Position numbers and translations under genes: made by a program. A stretch of 64,000 nucleotides of DNA from an uncultured Rhizobiaceae group bacterium (lineage in GTDB: Bacteria > Pseudomonadota > Alphaproteobacteria > Rhizobiales > Rhizobiaceae). Under the pieces are notes generated by a model. The model was not told the origin of the DNA. It did not search any database and worked only from the letters and a program-made list of their open reading frames with translations. Positions 41,601 through 49,319 of the stretch are shown in pieces (position 1 is the stretch's first letter; the number at the start of each line of letters is the position of its first letter). The stretch covers positions 62,001 to 126,000 of the forward strand of contig CANMVS010000014.1 in the NCBI GenBank assembly GCA_947501445.1. Direction: 5' to 3'.

Positions 41601-44600
41601 TTCAAGCGCAGCGAAGCCTATTGGCTGGCCAGGGCCGACACCCTGCCCGAGGCACCGGACCTGCCGATGTTGGATCAGGGGTCGAGCGAACCACCACGCT
41701 TCGTGCGTCACCGCATTGTCCTCGACCCTGATCTTACGCACAAACTCAAAATGCAGTGCCGCCAACGCAAATTAACCCTGCCTGCCGTCCTTGCCGCTGC
41801 CTATGCCGACATACTGGCCAGTTGGTCCCGCAATCCACATTTTGCACTGACGGTAACGTCATTCAATCGACCGAACCTGCACCCCGATATTGGTTCATTG
41901 CTTGGCGACTTCACCTCCACACTGCTGCTGGAAGTCGATGCACGCAAACCGCAATTTGAAGATCGAGCGCGCATGCTCGCAAGCCGTCTGGCTGATGATC
42001 TTGATAACAGTGATATCGGCGGCGTTCATGTCTTGCGCGAATTGTCAAAAATTCGCGGCAACGCTGTACCGAATGTGCCAGTGGTGTTCACCAGTGCATT
42101 GGGATTTCGCTCAACCGGCAATGAAGCAGATCAAGATAAAATGTCCGGTTGGGATCGACTTGGACGCACCGTTTACAATGTCTCCTCCACACCGCAGGTC
42201 TGGATTGATCATCAGGTGTCCGAGGAAAATGGAGCACTCTTTTGCAACTGGGACGTATTGGAGGCATTGTTTCCCGACGGCCTGATTGATGCAATGGTTG
42301 CAGCCCACGAAAAACTGCTGACAGCGCTTGCAAATGGACCGGCCTGGAACTGGCCGCTCAGAGCCGCTATTGCACCAATGCAGCGCGCGCCGGTATTGCC
42401 CGCACTATCGAGCGAACTGCTGCATGCTCCCTTTATGCGCATGGTTCAGTCCACACCGGATGCAGTCGCGGTAATCGACCGTCATCGAACGTTGACGTAT
42501 CGGCAATTAAACCATGCTGCATGCAGCCTTGCCGAGAAAATTTCAACCCTTCTGGGTGGTTCGCACACAACCCGTGATCAGTTGATCGCGATCAATCAGG
42601 ACAAGGGATGGCAGCAGGTTGTTGGCGTTCTTGGGACCCTCATGGCCGGTGCCGCGTATCTGCCACTTGACCCTGCCTGGCCGGAAGAACGTCAACGTCA
42701 GATCATTGAGCAAAGCGGTGCCTATGCGCTGGATAGCGACCTGATCGATGAAGCAATGGGCACTCCTGAAACACAGCACAATTTGGTGCCACCCGCGGAT
42801 TGCGACCGGTTGGCCTATGTAATCTACACATCCGGCTCCACCGGCACACCAAAAGGTGTGATGATTGAACACCGCTCGGCCTCCGCAACGATTACGGCTG
42901 TCAACCGCAAATGGAACATGGGTGCCAACGACAGAACTCTGGCTCTTTCATCGCTCTCATTCGACTTGTCGGTTTTTGACATATTTGGCCCGCTTTCAGT
43001 TGGTGGAGCCATTGTCATCCCCTATACTTCCAGCCAGCCAAATCCGCAAATGTGGGCATCGGTATTGCAGGAAAATGAAGTAACTGTCTGGAACAGTGCC
43101 CCCGCACTCATGTCCCTGATGGTTGAGCATGGATTGCCGACACCAAACAAACTGCGGCTGGTGATGATGAGTGGGGACTGGGTACCACTGGAAATCGTTC
43201 CGCAATTGCGTGATCAGGCACCCAATGCCACGCTGGTCGCCCTTGGCGGCGCCACTGAGGCATCAATCTGGTCTAATTTTCACGAGATATCAGGTCTGGA
43301 TGACAGTTGGCATTCTGTACCCTACGGCACTCCGTTGGAGGGACAAAATCTACATATAGTCTCCCGGGATTTTCTTGACCTTCCTGACTGGACGATTGGC
43401 GACATCGAAATTTCAGGCGCTGGACTGGCGCGCGGGTATCTGGGCGATGAAGAGCAAACAGCGCAACGTTTCCGTATCGATCCCGGCACCGGTGATCGAC
43501 GGTATCGAACCGGCGACATTGGTCGTTTTCGCCCCTATGTGGATGATGAAACATCTGCACGCACGTTGATTGAATTCCTCGGTCGGGAAGATTTCCAGGT
43601 CAAAGTCCAGGGACACCGCATCGAACTGGGAGAAATTGAATCCGTTCTGGAGGAATCAGAATACGTTGCAAGGGCAGTAGTCAATGCCTTTTCCACGGGT
43701 CGGGGTTCTGAAAAAATTCTCGGTGGGTTCATTGTACCAAAAACTGCCAGCGTAGCGCCATTACCCTATGACATGGCAATCCAGGTTGCCCAGGCGACCT
43801 CGGACAGGCTGGCGGTGCCCGTCGATACCGAGGCATTTGACGGTAATGCAACCTTCCTGACCCAGCAGACTGCCGATGCTGTCGCCGCCGCCTGCCAGCA
43901 TTTGACAGGTTCACATGAACAACCCGATGCGGATACACTCATCAATCAATTTGGCGTATCTGAACGGTTTCGACACTGGTTGAACCGGACACTGCCGCTG
44001 ATCCACCGGGCAAACACCTCGGATCATCAACCCCACTCAATCCACCAACTGCCCGAGCAAAATCCGCTTGGTTTCGGCAAGGCGGAGCTGGATCTGCTGG
44101 ATACAATAATCGCCAAATTGCCGGATATTCTGACCGAGAAAATCCAAACAGCGGACATTTATCTGTCTGCCCAAACACCGAACGTTTACAAGTCATTGTT
44201 TGATACGCCCTATCAGATCATATCAGATATCATTGACGCAATGGCCGTTGATCGCCCGATCAGAATTCTTGAAATTGGTGGCGGCCTTGGTACGACACTG
44301 GCCGCTATCGCTGGCAAATTTGCTGGCTCCAAAGTGTGCTACACATTCACCGATATCAGCCGGGCCATGCTCAATCGCGTGCGCACAGGTTATGATGGCG
44401 CTGATTGGCTGAACGTTGAATTGCTTGATATTGACGTTGCACCGGAGGCTGAGGCAGAACGGTATGATATCATTCTGGCAACCAGCACACTTCATGTTGC
44501 CTCTGACGTTGCGGTAGCAATTGAAAACACTGCCAAGCGACTGATACCCGGCGGTATTCTCATTGTGCTGGAACAGACGCGGTTTTTTCCCTGGTACGAT

Positions 44601-46064
44601 CTCAATATGGGCCTGCAGGCAGGATTTGATCAGCGGTCGGATTTCAATTGTCGTCCAGAACATGCGTTGTTGTCGCGCGATGACTGGCGTTTGCTCCTGA
44701 CAAAGGGTGGTTTTGCCCGTGTTGATACACCCGTCTCACAGGGCAGTTTGACCGATCATTTGGGTTTCGATGTACTATTGGCACAGACAGCATTACCCAC
44801 CAGAGACAATTTGCTGGACACGGACAAATTGAGAGATTGGTTATTACGACGATTGCCCGCCTATATGGTCCCCAGAAGTCTGAATGTGATAGCGCGGCTA
44901 CCCCTGTCGGCAAACGGAAAAGTGGATCGTGCGGCTTTGCAATTGTCTCCGCAGAATTCTGATTCAGCCACGCTGGTTGACAAGGATACGCTGCTGGGAC
45001 AAGTGTCAGATCTCGTAGCAAACTGCCTTGGAACCTCCAATGTCGGCCCCGCTCAATCCTTGTTTGAACTCGGTGCAACATCCTTAAGTCTCGTTTCGCT
45101 GCAACGACAGATCGGCGAGCGCTTTGGACGCGCAATCCCGCTACAATCCATATTTGAAGAAGCAACGGTCAATAATCTCGTACGAATGATTTCCAGCGAC
45201 GCTGTTGTTACAAATCCGATCGTTCGATTTGCACAACGAAAAACAAACGACAGCCGGCCTGTACTCATCATGATGCCAGGTATCTTCGCTCTTCCCTATT
45301 ATCTGCGCGATCTGGCATTAAATCTGGAAAACGACATTGACCTGATCTCAGTGCAACTGCCAGGTTTGTTCGCAGGCGAAGGTCCGCTTGATACAATTGA
45401 TGAACAGGTGCGTTACGTCCTGGCCCAGATCAGACAATTTCAACCGAAAGGCCCATATCTGCTCGGCGGCTATTCCTATGGCGGTACTGTCGCTTATGAG
45501 GTGACGCGGCAATTGCGTCAATCCGGTGAGAGCGTGCCTCTGCTTCTGCTGGTCGACACGGTGCGCACGAGAACAGGCCTTGAAGCTTTCACCGGCGACG
45601 ATATTGCCTATACCGCCATGGTTCGCGGATTGCTAGCGGTCTATGGCGAACACATTGATTTCGATGATACAGCCCTGCAGGACACGCCCCCAAAGGAGGT
45701 CTATCACCGCCTGACTGTGACATTGAGCGAGCAGGGGCAATTTGGCCCGATGGGTTTGCCATCAGAACGCATGGCCGCCATTTTCAAGGCAAACTTCAAC
45801 GCCCTTGGCAACTACAATGCACAATCATTGCCCGGCGATCTGAGCCTGATCAGATCGGAAGAAGGGTTTCCGGTTGAATTTCAGGATCACGAACCGGCAG
45901 ACAGCCTGGAAGATCCGGGACTGGGTTGGAGCGAACTGGTTGAGGGCGATCTGGAAATTCGCACCATACCGGGAAGTCATCTAACACTTCTGGCACCCGA
46001 ATCGCTCGGCACAACCGCTGATATTATTCGCGATCTGGTTCGCAAGAACCGCACCTGCGAATAA
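35619..46064 (+). CDS. PKS-NRPS-5: AT-less PKS module, tandem ACPs, and terminal Cy-A-MT-PCP-TE (3481 aa)
   Basis: ATG 35619. PKS part: docking helix, KS (34-440, Cys205), linker with no AT (about 466-562, ending PKTPFERQRYW), canonical DH (His622 in HRVSGQPVLP, Asp772), C-methyltransferase (EIGAGTGATT about 1067), KR (GGHGGLG 1392; His1523 replaces Tyr, and HAFAG also loses the Asn), two near-identical ACPs (Ser1679, Ser1754). NRPS part: heterocyclisation domain from FPLTDIQQAYWLGR (1815), with Asp1945/Asp1950 in DLIALDAAS, GDFTS, PVVFTSALG and STPQVWID; adenylation domain with YTSGSTG (about 2403), whose pocket residues read by hand as D-L-F-N-M-S-L-I-W, close to cysteine codes; a methyltransferase-like insert before the last adenylation motif (about 2710-3060, EIGGGLGTT); PCP (GATSL, Ser3155); thioesterase (Ser3286 in GYSYG, His3454 in GSHLTLL). 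It should add Cys, close a thiazoline and release the product. The Cy-A-MT-PCP-TE order recalls PchF of pyochelin synthesis. Confidence 0.95.
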   Translation: MNSTPLTPLQKAAITVKSLRDRVDGLERARSAPIAVIGMACRLPAHSNTPEALWEALKNGRIGSIEVPSARWDADEFYDPEPGVAGKMYVKKACFIDNVDEFDPLFFRISPREAVGIDPQQRLLLEVVHEALEDAGIPPPSLSGSLTGVFLGISTNDYSALLSKTAHGSGSNAVAGAGNAASVASGRISYTFGFQGPCFAVDTACSSSLVTAHLAVQSLRDGESNLALVAGVNLMLTPDISINFCQGRMLSPDGLCKTFDADADGYVRGEGCGVLVLKRLDDAIADGDRVLSVISGSAINQDGKSAGLTAPNGAAQVAVINRALANAGLQPDAIDFIEAHGTGTSLGDPIEIHAMKAVFDNRKGPLSVGSVKTNIGHTEAAAGVSGLIKAVLMLQNQTIPPHPSFKNFNPHIDPGDLNVEIAQSERACTLNHIGVSSFGFSGTNAHIIVSAAPENLPGAALSETTAAPQLLITAKSQAALETLIGRYRNLLEEPGVSFRDVCYSASIERARYKWWVAVDSAVELNNATPSDAPLPKVEPQMGNRVRLPKTPFERQRYWIETGGDAEPAATPEALPVANLPAMPAAGQHPLLGRKIILPFSNESRFENQLAANQIGLAFILEHRVSGQPVLPGTAMIEMALAANPQSAIKDMLFIAPVIVPESAPLLVQFILDTNDEFRIVSVDPETPQNAVLHVTGRYTARSNSPVQVDVPDETGTTIVEVDDFYASLAGHGVDYGPTFRRLNTIRRLDGAASAALVHLADPTFIVHPAVLDSALQLVAAALDASSGPLMVPAGFDQLVHNHAPGPNAKVYAQANRVKNQVEADVRIFDSEGLAIEVSGITFKRAGALADYGFHKLDWQHQTLTDGLLPPVGFAEAADLARLLIDHNIGQSEHYAISDYDDAEEALNKMATLYAIEALERLGMAFEPGTEGTLGALTESLGIVDKHKRLFKHLIGFLVEDGVLEQNGRRWKILKSPGRQQPDVDALTSAYPALAAEISVAARCGDALDSVLTDETNALTLLFPKEDTGAGDFYTGSTYANTINKMVGTAVKRLSNQLGPARALRIVEIGAGTGATTQCVLDVLEGRPVAYEFTDISPAFFSAATQNFAVEGFNTQRLNIEEDPLEQGFTADSADIVIAANVLHATADIVASLHHTRSLLAPGGMLILVESTKARRWVDTVFGLTEGWWRFKDTDLRPSHPLLSTDQWADVLKKCGFEPGVSDGVEVIVARKSAQPLEAADRIAISGGGSTRIVKALENLGIDVHSPGQENHHVYLVPPTSTDLESQIDLFDTLCEFIRTLESTPTPPRLTLVGRLDTGHGGLAGFMRSLQLEKPGLRSRLIQTDGEPADLLDEIMLRDGEEAIRYSQNQRFVARLAPVESELPANVEGTWLITGGHGGLGRAIASRLAESGAERLVLIGRSNCSDAPQYDIPTLYHEGDCADEAFLNKVFEDTGPINGVVHAAGLLSNASIDAQSKQTAAEVMHAKVGGAIALDNATCDRKITHFILFSSAAGVLGAASQSNHAFAGSFLDALAANRRARNLPALSIDWGVWRDIGSAAALGFDKHAEELGLGSIAPELGVRAFLSALNVDQPQLLVLPGVNFSKVASHFGSNTPSLFAQITRKPDVPLNQTGRRNIQSERNSVENNLIDDLGRIVAELLNIASPIDTTLPLYEYGLDSLVAVEIKNRAERELGLILQVRDMMEGGSIREILGKTSLPPQSDDRQRLYSIISELLGLTLEIDPQLPLYEYGLDSLVAVEIKNRVEKEMGIALQVRDMIEGGTAETLAQALQTVTPAPTNVRQQIVADPANDSERFPLTDIQQAYWLGRRNDMSFGNVSCYLYTEFDSDGIDIVRLEEAWNRLISRHGMLRVVIDSDGAQRILDDVPRYKFDITDLRETPPETSQDRLLQIRSAASSRIAIPDDWPLFDVRITLHENLTRVHVGFDLIALDAASIHALRVEWAALYDDLNTALPAIGLSFRDVVMESILHRSSDAFKRSEAYWLARADTLPEAPDLPMLDQGSSEPPRFVRHRIVLDPDLTHKLKMQCRQRKLTLPAVLAAAYADILASWSRNPHFALTVTSFNRPNLHPDIGSLLGDFTSTLLLEVDARKPQFEDRARMLASRLADDLDNSDIGGVHVLRELSKIRGNAVPNVPVVFTSALGFRSTGNEADQDKMSGWDRLGRTVYNVSSTPQVWIDHQVSEENGALFCNWDVLEALFPDGLIDAMVAAHEKLLTALANGPAWNWPLRAAIAPMQRAPVLPALSSELLHAPFMRMVQSTPDAVAVIDRHRTLTYRQLNHAACSLAEKISTLLGGSHTTRDQLIAINQDKGWQQVVGVLGTLMAGAAYLPLDPAWPEERQRQIIEQSGAYALDSDLIDEAMGTPETQHNLVPPADCDRLAYVIYTSGSTGTPKGVMIEHRSASATITAVNRKWNMGANDRTLALSSLSFDLSVFDIFGPLSVGGAIVIPYTSSQPNPQMWASVLQENEVTVWNSAPALMSLMVEHGLPTPNKLRLVMMSGDWVPLEIVPQLRDQAPNATLVALGGATEASIWSNFHEISGLDDSWHSVPYGTPLEGQNLHIVSRDFLDLPDWTIGDIEISGAGLARGYLGDEEQTAQRFRIDPGTGDRRYRTGDIGRFRPYVDDETSARTLIEFLGREDFQVKVQGHRIELGEIESVLEESEYVARAVVNAFSTGRGSEKILGGFIVPKTASVAPLPYDMAIQVAQATSDRLAVPVDTEAFDGNATFLTQQTADAVAAACQHLTGSHEQPDADTLINQFGVSERFRHWLNRTLPLIHRANTSDHQPHSIHQLPEQNPLGFGKAELDLLDTIIAKLPDILTEKIQTADIYLSAQTPNVYKSLFDTPYQIISDIIDAMAVDRPIRILEIGGGLGTTLAAIAGKFAGSKVCYTFTDISRAMLNRVRTGYDGADWLNVELLDIDVAPEAEAERYDIILATSTLHVASDVAVAIENTAKRLIPGGILIVLEQTRFFPWYDLNMGLQAGFDQRSDFNCRPEHALLSRDDWRLLLTKGGFARVDTPVSQGSLTDHLGFDVLLAQTALPTRDNLLDTDKLRDWLLRRLPAYMVPRSLNVIARLPLSANGKVDRAALQLSPQNSDSATLVDKDTLLGQVSDLVANCLGTSNVGPAQSLFELGATSLSLVSLQRQIGERFGRAIPLQSIFEEATVNNLVRMISSDAVVTNPIVRFAQRKTNDSRPVLIMMPGIFALPYYLRDLALNLENDIDLISVQLPGLFAGEGPLDTIDEQVRYVLAQIRQFQPKGPYLLGGYSYGGTVAYEVTRQLRQSGESVPLLLLVDTVRTRTGLEAFTGDDIAYTAMVRGLLAVYGEHIDFDDTALQDTPPKEVYHRLTVTLSEQGQFGPMGLPSERMAAIFKANFNALGNYNAQSLPGDLSLIRSEEGFPVEFQDHEPADSLEDPGLGWSELVEGDLEIRTIPGSHLTLLAPESLGTTADIIRDLVRKNRTCE
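40561..40990 (+). repeat. Tandem duplicated ACP domains in PKS-NRPS-5
   Basis: Two carrier domains follow each other, with serines encoded at 40653 and 40878, exactly 225 bases (75 codons) apart. Both contain LPLYEYGLDSLVAVEIKNR followed by very similar helices and QVRDM(M/I)EGG. DNA identity is high across the core. Tandem ACPs are known to raise flux or serve methyl-branching enzymes; here they sit right before the switch to the NRPS module. Confidence 0.9.
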
Positions 46065-46166
46065 TATCACCAGACCTGAATGCATCAGCAAAATCAAAGG
46101 CTGACACCGTTGTCCCGATTCTGACAAAATGTGAAACGGTTCAATCACACAAAGGACGAGATATTG

Positions 46167-49100
46167 TCACGCCGAAGCTGATTGTGCTGGCTCACCGTGA
46201 ATCCAGCGCTTGGCTTTCTCTCGCAACGTCTGAAATGCGACATAGAGCGACGGCACCATGAGCAAACCGAGTGTGCTGTCGACGATCATGCCGGCCAATA
46301 CCGGAATTCCGATTGATATCCTCGCATTGGCCCCGGCGCCACTGGACAATACAAGCGGCAATACACCGATTATGAAACACAGCCCTGTCATTGTCACCGG
46401 CCGAAAACGAAGCTTTGCGGCACTGAGTGCGGCCTCATGAATACTGGCACCTTCTTCCCGTCGCTCCTTGGCAAATTCAACAATCATGATTGCCTTTTTG
46501 GCTGCGAGGCCGATCAGCAATACAATGCCGATTTGAGAGTAGATGTTATTTTGCATGCCGGTGATGAGATAGAGCGGTAGCACAGCACCAAAAATAGCAA
46601 AGACCGTCGACGTCATCACTGCCATAGGCAAAAGCCAGCTCTCGTACTGCGCGACAAGGAACAGGTAGCCAAAAACAATGGCCAGCCCCATGATGTAAAA
46701 TACAAGTCCACCGGCTTTGACTTCCTGCAATGAGACGTCTGTCCACTCCAGACCATAACCGGTTGGCAGGGTTTTATCAGCCAAAGCCTGAAGGGCCGCA
46801 ATCGCCTGCCCTGAACTGATCCCCTCGGCCGACTGCCCGCTGATCGAAGCGGTTCTGAAGAGATTGTAGCGATTGAGTGTATCCGCTCCCAATGACGGTT
46901 CCTCGTCAATCAGTACCCGCAATGGTATTGCATCACCATTGGCGCTGTTCACATAGATATTATCGATATCCTCAACCGATTGTCTGAATTCAGCATCGGC
47001 AGAAATCACGACCCAGTAAACCCGACCGTTCTTGACAAAATTGTTGACATACAAGGAGCTCAGACTTGCCTGTAAGGCGGTGAATATATCGCTGACCTCA
47101 ACACCCAGGGTTTCGGCGCGATCACGATCAATCGACAGGCTGTACTGCGGCGTATCTGCTGAAAAATCACTATAGGCCTGGCTGAAATCCGGTGAGGCAT
47201 TGATAGCTGTGATAAGCGCCTTTTTGGCCGCATCCAGATCAGTGATTGCACCATTATTGAAGTCCAGCAATTGTGCAGAAACACCACCGCTGAAACCCAG
47301 ACCCTGAATAGATGGAATGGGAAACACATAGGCTGTGGCTTCCGGCAGTGTGGCATATTGCTTGTTCAGCGTTTCAAGGATCGTGAAGAATTGAGTTTCT
47401 TTCGATTTCCGTTCGTCCCAGGGATCAAGTACGATAATAACCAGACCGGAACTTGGCTTGGCACCGCCCAGCATGCTGAAGCCGGATATGGTTGTGACGG
47501 AATCAACGCCTGGAGAATCTTTCGTCAGTGCTTCAATCTTCTCCATCGCTGCCTGCGTGCGCGACAGGGATGCCGCATTGGGCAAATCCACACTGGCAAT
47601 CAGAACGCCATTATCTTCAGGCGGTATGAACCCGGTTGGAATTACCGAGAATTGATAGGCGGTTGCAGCCATTACACCCAGGAAGACGACTAGTGTGACA
47701 ACGAGATATCGAAGCGTAAACCTGACCCCGCGCAAATAAATCTTGCGCATCCACTCAATAACAGCCGGTATGACCTTGAAAATGCCCCAGGCCTTGCCGC
47801 TGCCCCTGCGCAATAGAATTGAGCATAATGCCGGACCGAGTGTCAGCGCGTTCACCGCTGATAGCGTGAAGGCAAAAATGATTGTCAGTGCAAACTGCAG
47901 ATAGATCTTGCCTGTGATACCTGGGAAAAAACATACGGGAACAAACACCGCAGCAAGAACAAAAGTCGTTGCAATGATTGGTCGGGTAACCTGCTGCATG
48001 GCTTTGAGCGTCGCCTCTCGCGGCGGTAGATCTTCCTCATCCATGATGCGTTCAGCATTTTCAACAATGACGATGGCATCATCGACAACCAGCGTAATTG
48101 CCAGAACAATGGCGAACAGGGTTATCATATTGGCGCTGAAGCCAACAATATATAGCAGCGAAAACGCGCCCAACAAAGATACCGGAATTGCAATGGCTGG
48201 CACGATTGTTGCCCGCCAGCTCAGCAGGAACATGAATGTCACGGCAATGACCAGACATGCAGTCAATCCCAGAGTAAGCAGTATTTCATCGATTGAAACA
48301 CGCACTGCTTTGGTGACATCAAATGTCAGATGGTAGTCGACCCCTTCCGGGAAATTCTTTGCCAATGACTCAAATGCACCATAGACGCCGTTGGCGACTT
48401 CGAGCGCATTTGCACCACTTTCCTGATAGACCGCAATCGAAGTTGATGCCACACCATCAAAACGCGATGATGCCGAATAGTTCTCGGCACCCAATTCTAT
48501 GCGCGCAATATCTGACAGCCTGACAATAGACCCGTCACTGTTGGCGGTTACGATTATATCTTCGAATTCACGTACGGTTTTTAACAGACCGTCCGCCACC
48601 AGCGTGTACTGGAATTCAGTCGTTTGATCGCCAAAGGGCGGTGCACCGACCTGCCCGGCTGTTGCCTCAACATTCTGATTTATTATCGCTGTCTCAATGT
48701 CGGCAACGGTAATATTGAGCGCGGCCATCTTATCCGGCCGGGTCCAAACGCGCATACTATATTCAAGTTCGCCAAACTGGCTGGCCGAACCGACACCCGG
48801 TATGCGGCTTAGCGGTTCCTGCAGAAAATCTGCGGCATAATTGCTCAGATAGAGTGCGTCCCGAGATCCGTCTTTGGAGATCAGGTTGGCAACAATAATC
48901 ATGCTGCCCGATTGTTTGGTCACCGTGATTCCCTGTTGAATCACGGAAGCTGGTAAATTAGGGGTCGCGAGCGCCACGCGGTTTTGAACGTTGACCGCCG
49001 CGATGTCCGGATCTGTGCCTATTTCGAACGTTATCGTTAGAGAATAGCTTCCGCTGTTCGAGCTTGATGACGACATGTAAATCATGCCGTCAACACCGTT

Positions 49101-49310
49101 GACCTGCTGCTCGATGGGGGTGGCCAATATATCCTGAATGAGTGAAGCACTCGCGCCGGGATAGCTGGCTGATACGTAAATCTGCGGTGGTGCAATGTCA
49201 GGATATTGGGTGATGGCAATAAATCGGATGGCGATCAAACCAAGCAGCGCCGTAACAATCGCTATGACAAACGCAAATTTCGGACGATCAATGAAAAAGC
49301 TCGAAATCAT
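46167..49310 (-). CDS. RND multidrug efflux permease (AcrB/HAE1 family, 1047 aa)
   Basis: Full-length inner-membrane proton antiporter of the hydrophobe/amphiphile efflux family. The N-terminus FFIDRPKFAFVIAIV is the typical first transmembrane helix. The proton-relay acids are present in LVVDDAIVIVENAERI (helix 4), and the matching Lys is in GLAAKKAIMIVEFAKE (helix 10). Twelve transmembrane segments in two halves and two large periplasmic loops fit the length. The start codon lies 9 bases after the membrane-fusion gene stop, so the pair forms an operon; no outer-membrane channel gene follows. It is convergent with the PKS-NRPS gene, 102 bases apart. This suggests export of, or resistance to, the cluster product, though such pumps are common anywhere. 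Confidence 0.95.
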   Translation of the reverse strand: MISSFFIDRPKFAFVIAIVTALLGLIAIRFIAITQYPDIAPPQIYVSASYPGASASLIQDILATPIEQQVNGVDGMIYMSSSSSNSGSYSLTITFEIGTDPDIAAVNVQNRVALATPNLPASVIQQGITVTKQSGSMIIVANLISKDGSRDALYLSNYAADFLQEPLSRIPGVGSASQFGELEYSMRVWTRPDKMAALNITVADIETAIINQNVEATAGQVGAPPFGDQTTEFQYTLVADGLLKTVREFEDIIVTANSDGSIVRLSDIARIELGAENYSASSRFDGVASTSIAVYQESGANALEVANGVYGAFESLAKNFPEGVDYHLTFDVTKAVRVSIDEILLTLGLTACLVIAVTFMFLLSWRATIVPAIAIPVSLLGAFSLLYIVGFSANMITLFAIVLAITLVVDDAIVIVENAERIMDEEDLPPREATLKAMQQVTRPIIATTFVLAAVFVPVCFFPGITGKIYLQFALTIIFAFTLSAVNALTLGPALCSILLRRGSGKAWGIFKVIPAVIEWMRKIYLRGVRFTLRYLVVTLVVFLGVMAATAYQFSVIPTGFIPPEDNGVLIASVDLPNAASLSRTQAAMEKIEALTKDSPGVDSVTTISGFSMLGGAKPSSGLVIIVLDPWDERKSKETQFFTILETLNKQYATLPEATAYVFPIPSIQGLGFSGGVSAQLLDFNNGAITDLDAAKKALITAINASPDFSQAYSDFSADTPQYSLSIDRDRAETLGVEVSDIFTALQASLSSLYVNNFVKNGRVYWVVISADAEFRQSVEDIDNIYVNSANGDAIPLRVLIDEEPSLGADTLNRYNLFRTASISGQSAEGISSGQAIAALQALADKTLPTGYGLEWTDVSLQEVKAGGLVFYIMGLAIVFGYLFLVAQYESWLLPMAVMTSTVFAIFGAVLPLYLITGMQNNIYSQIGIVLLIGLAAKKAIMIVEFAKERREEGASIHEAALSAAKLRFRPVTMTGLCFIIGVLPLVLSSGAGANARISIGIPVLAGMIVDSTLGLLMVPSLYVAFQTLREKAKRWIHGEPAQSASA

Positions 49311-49319
49311 CTGTCTGCC

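Noticed and set aside
46065-46166. Possible bidirectional terminator between PKS-NRPS-5 and the RND gene
   Set aside because: Only a 6-base ACCGTT/AACGGT pair with a 23-base loop and no T run; too weak.
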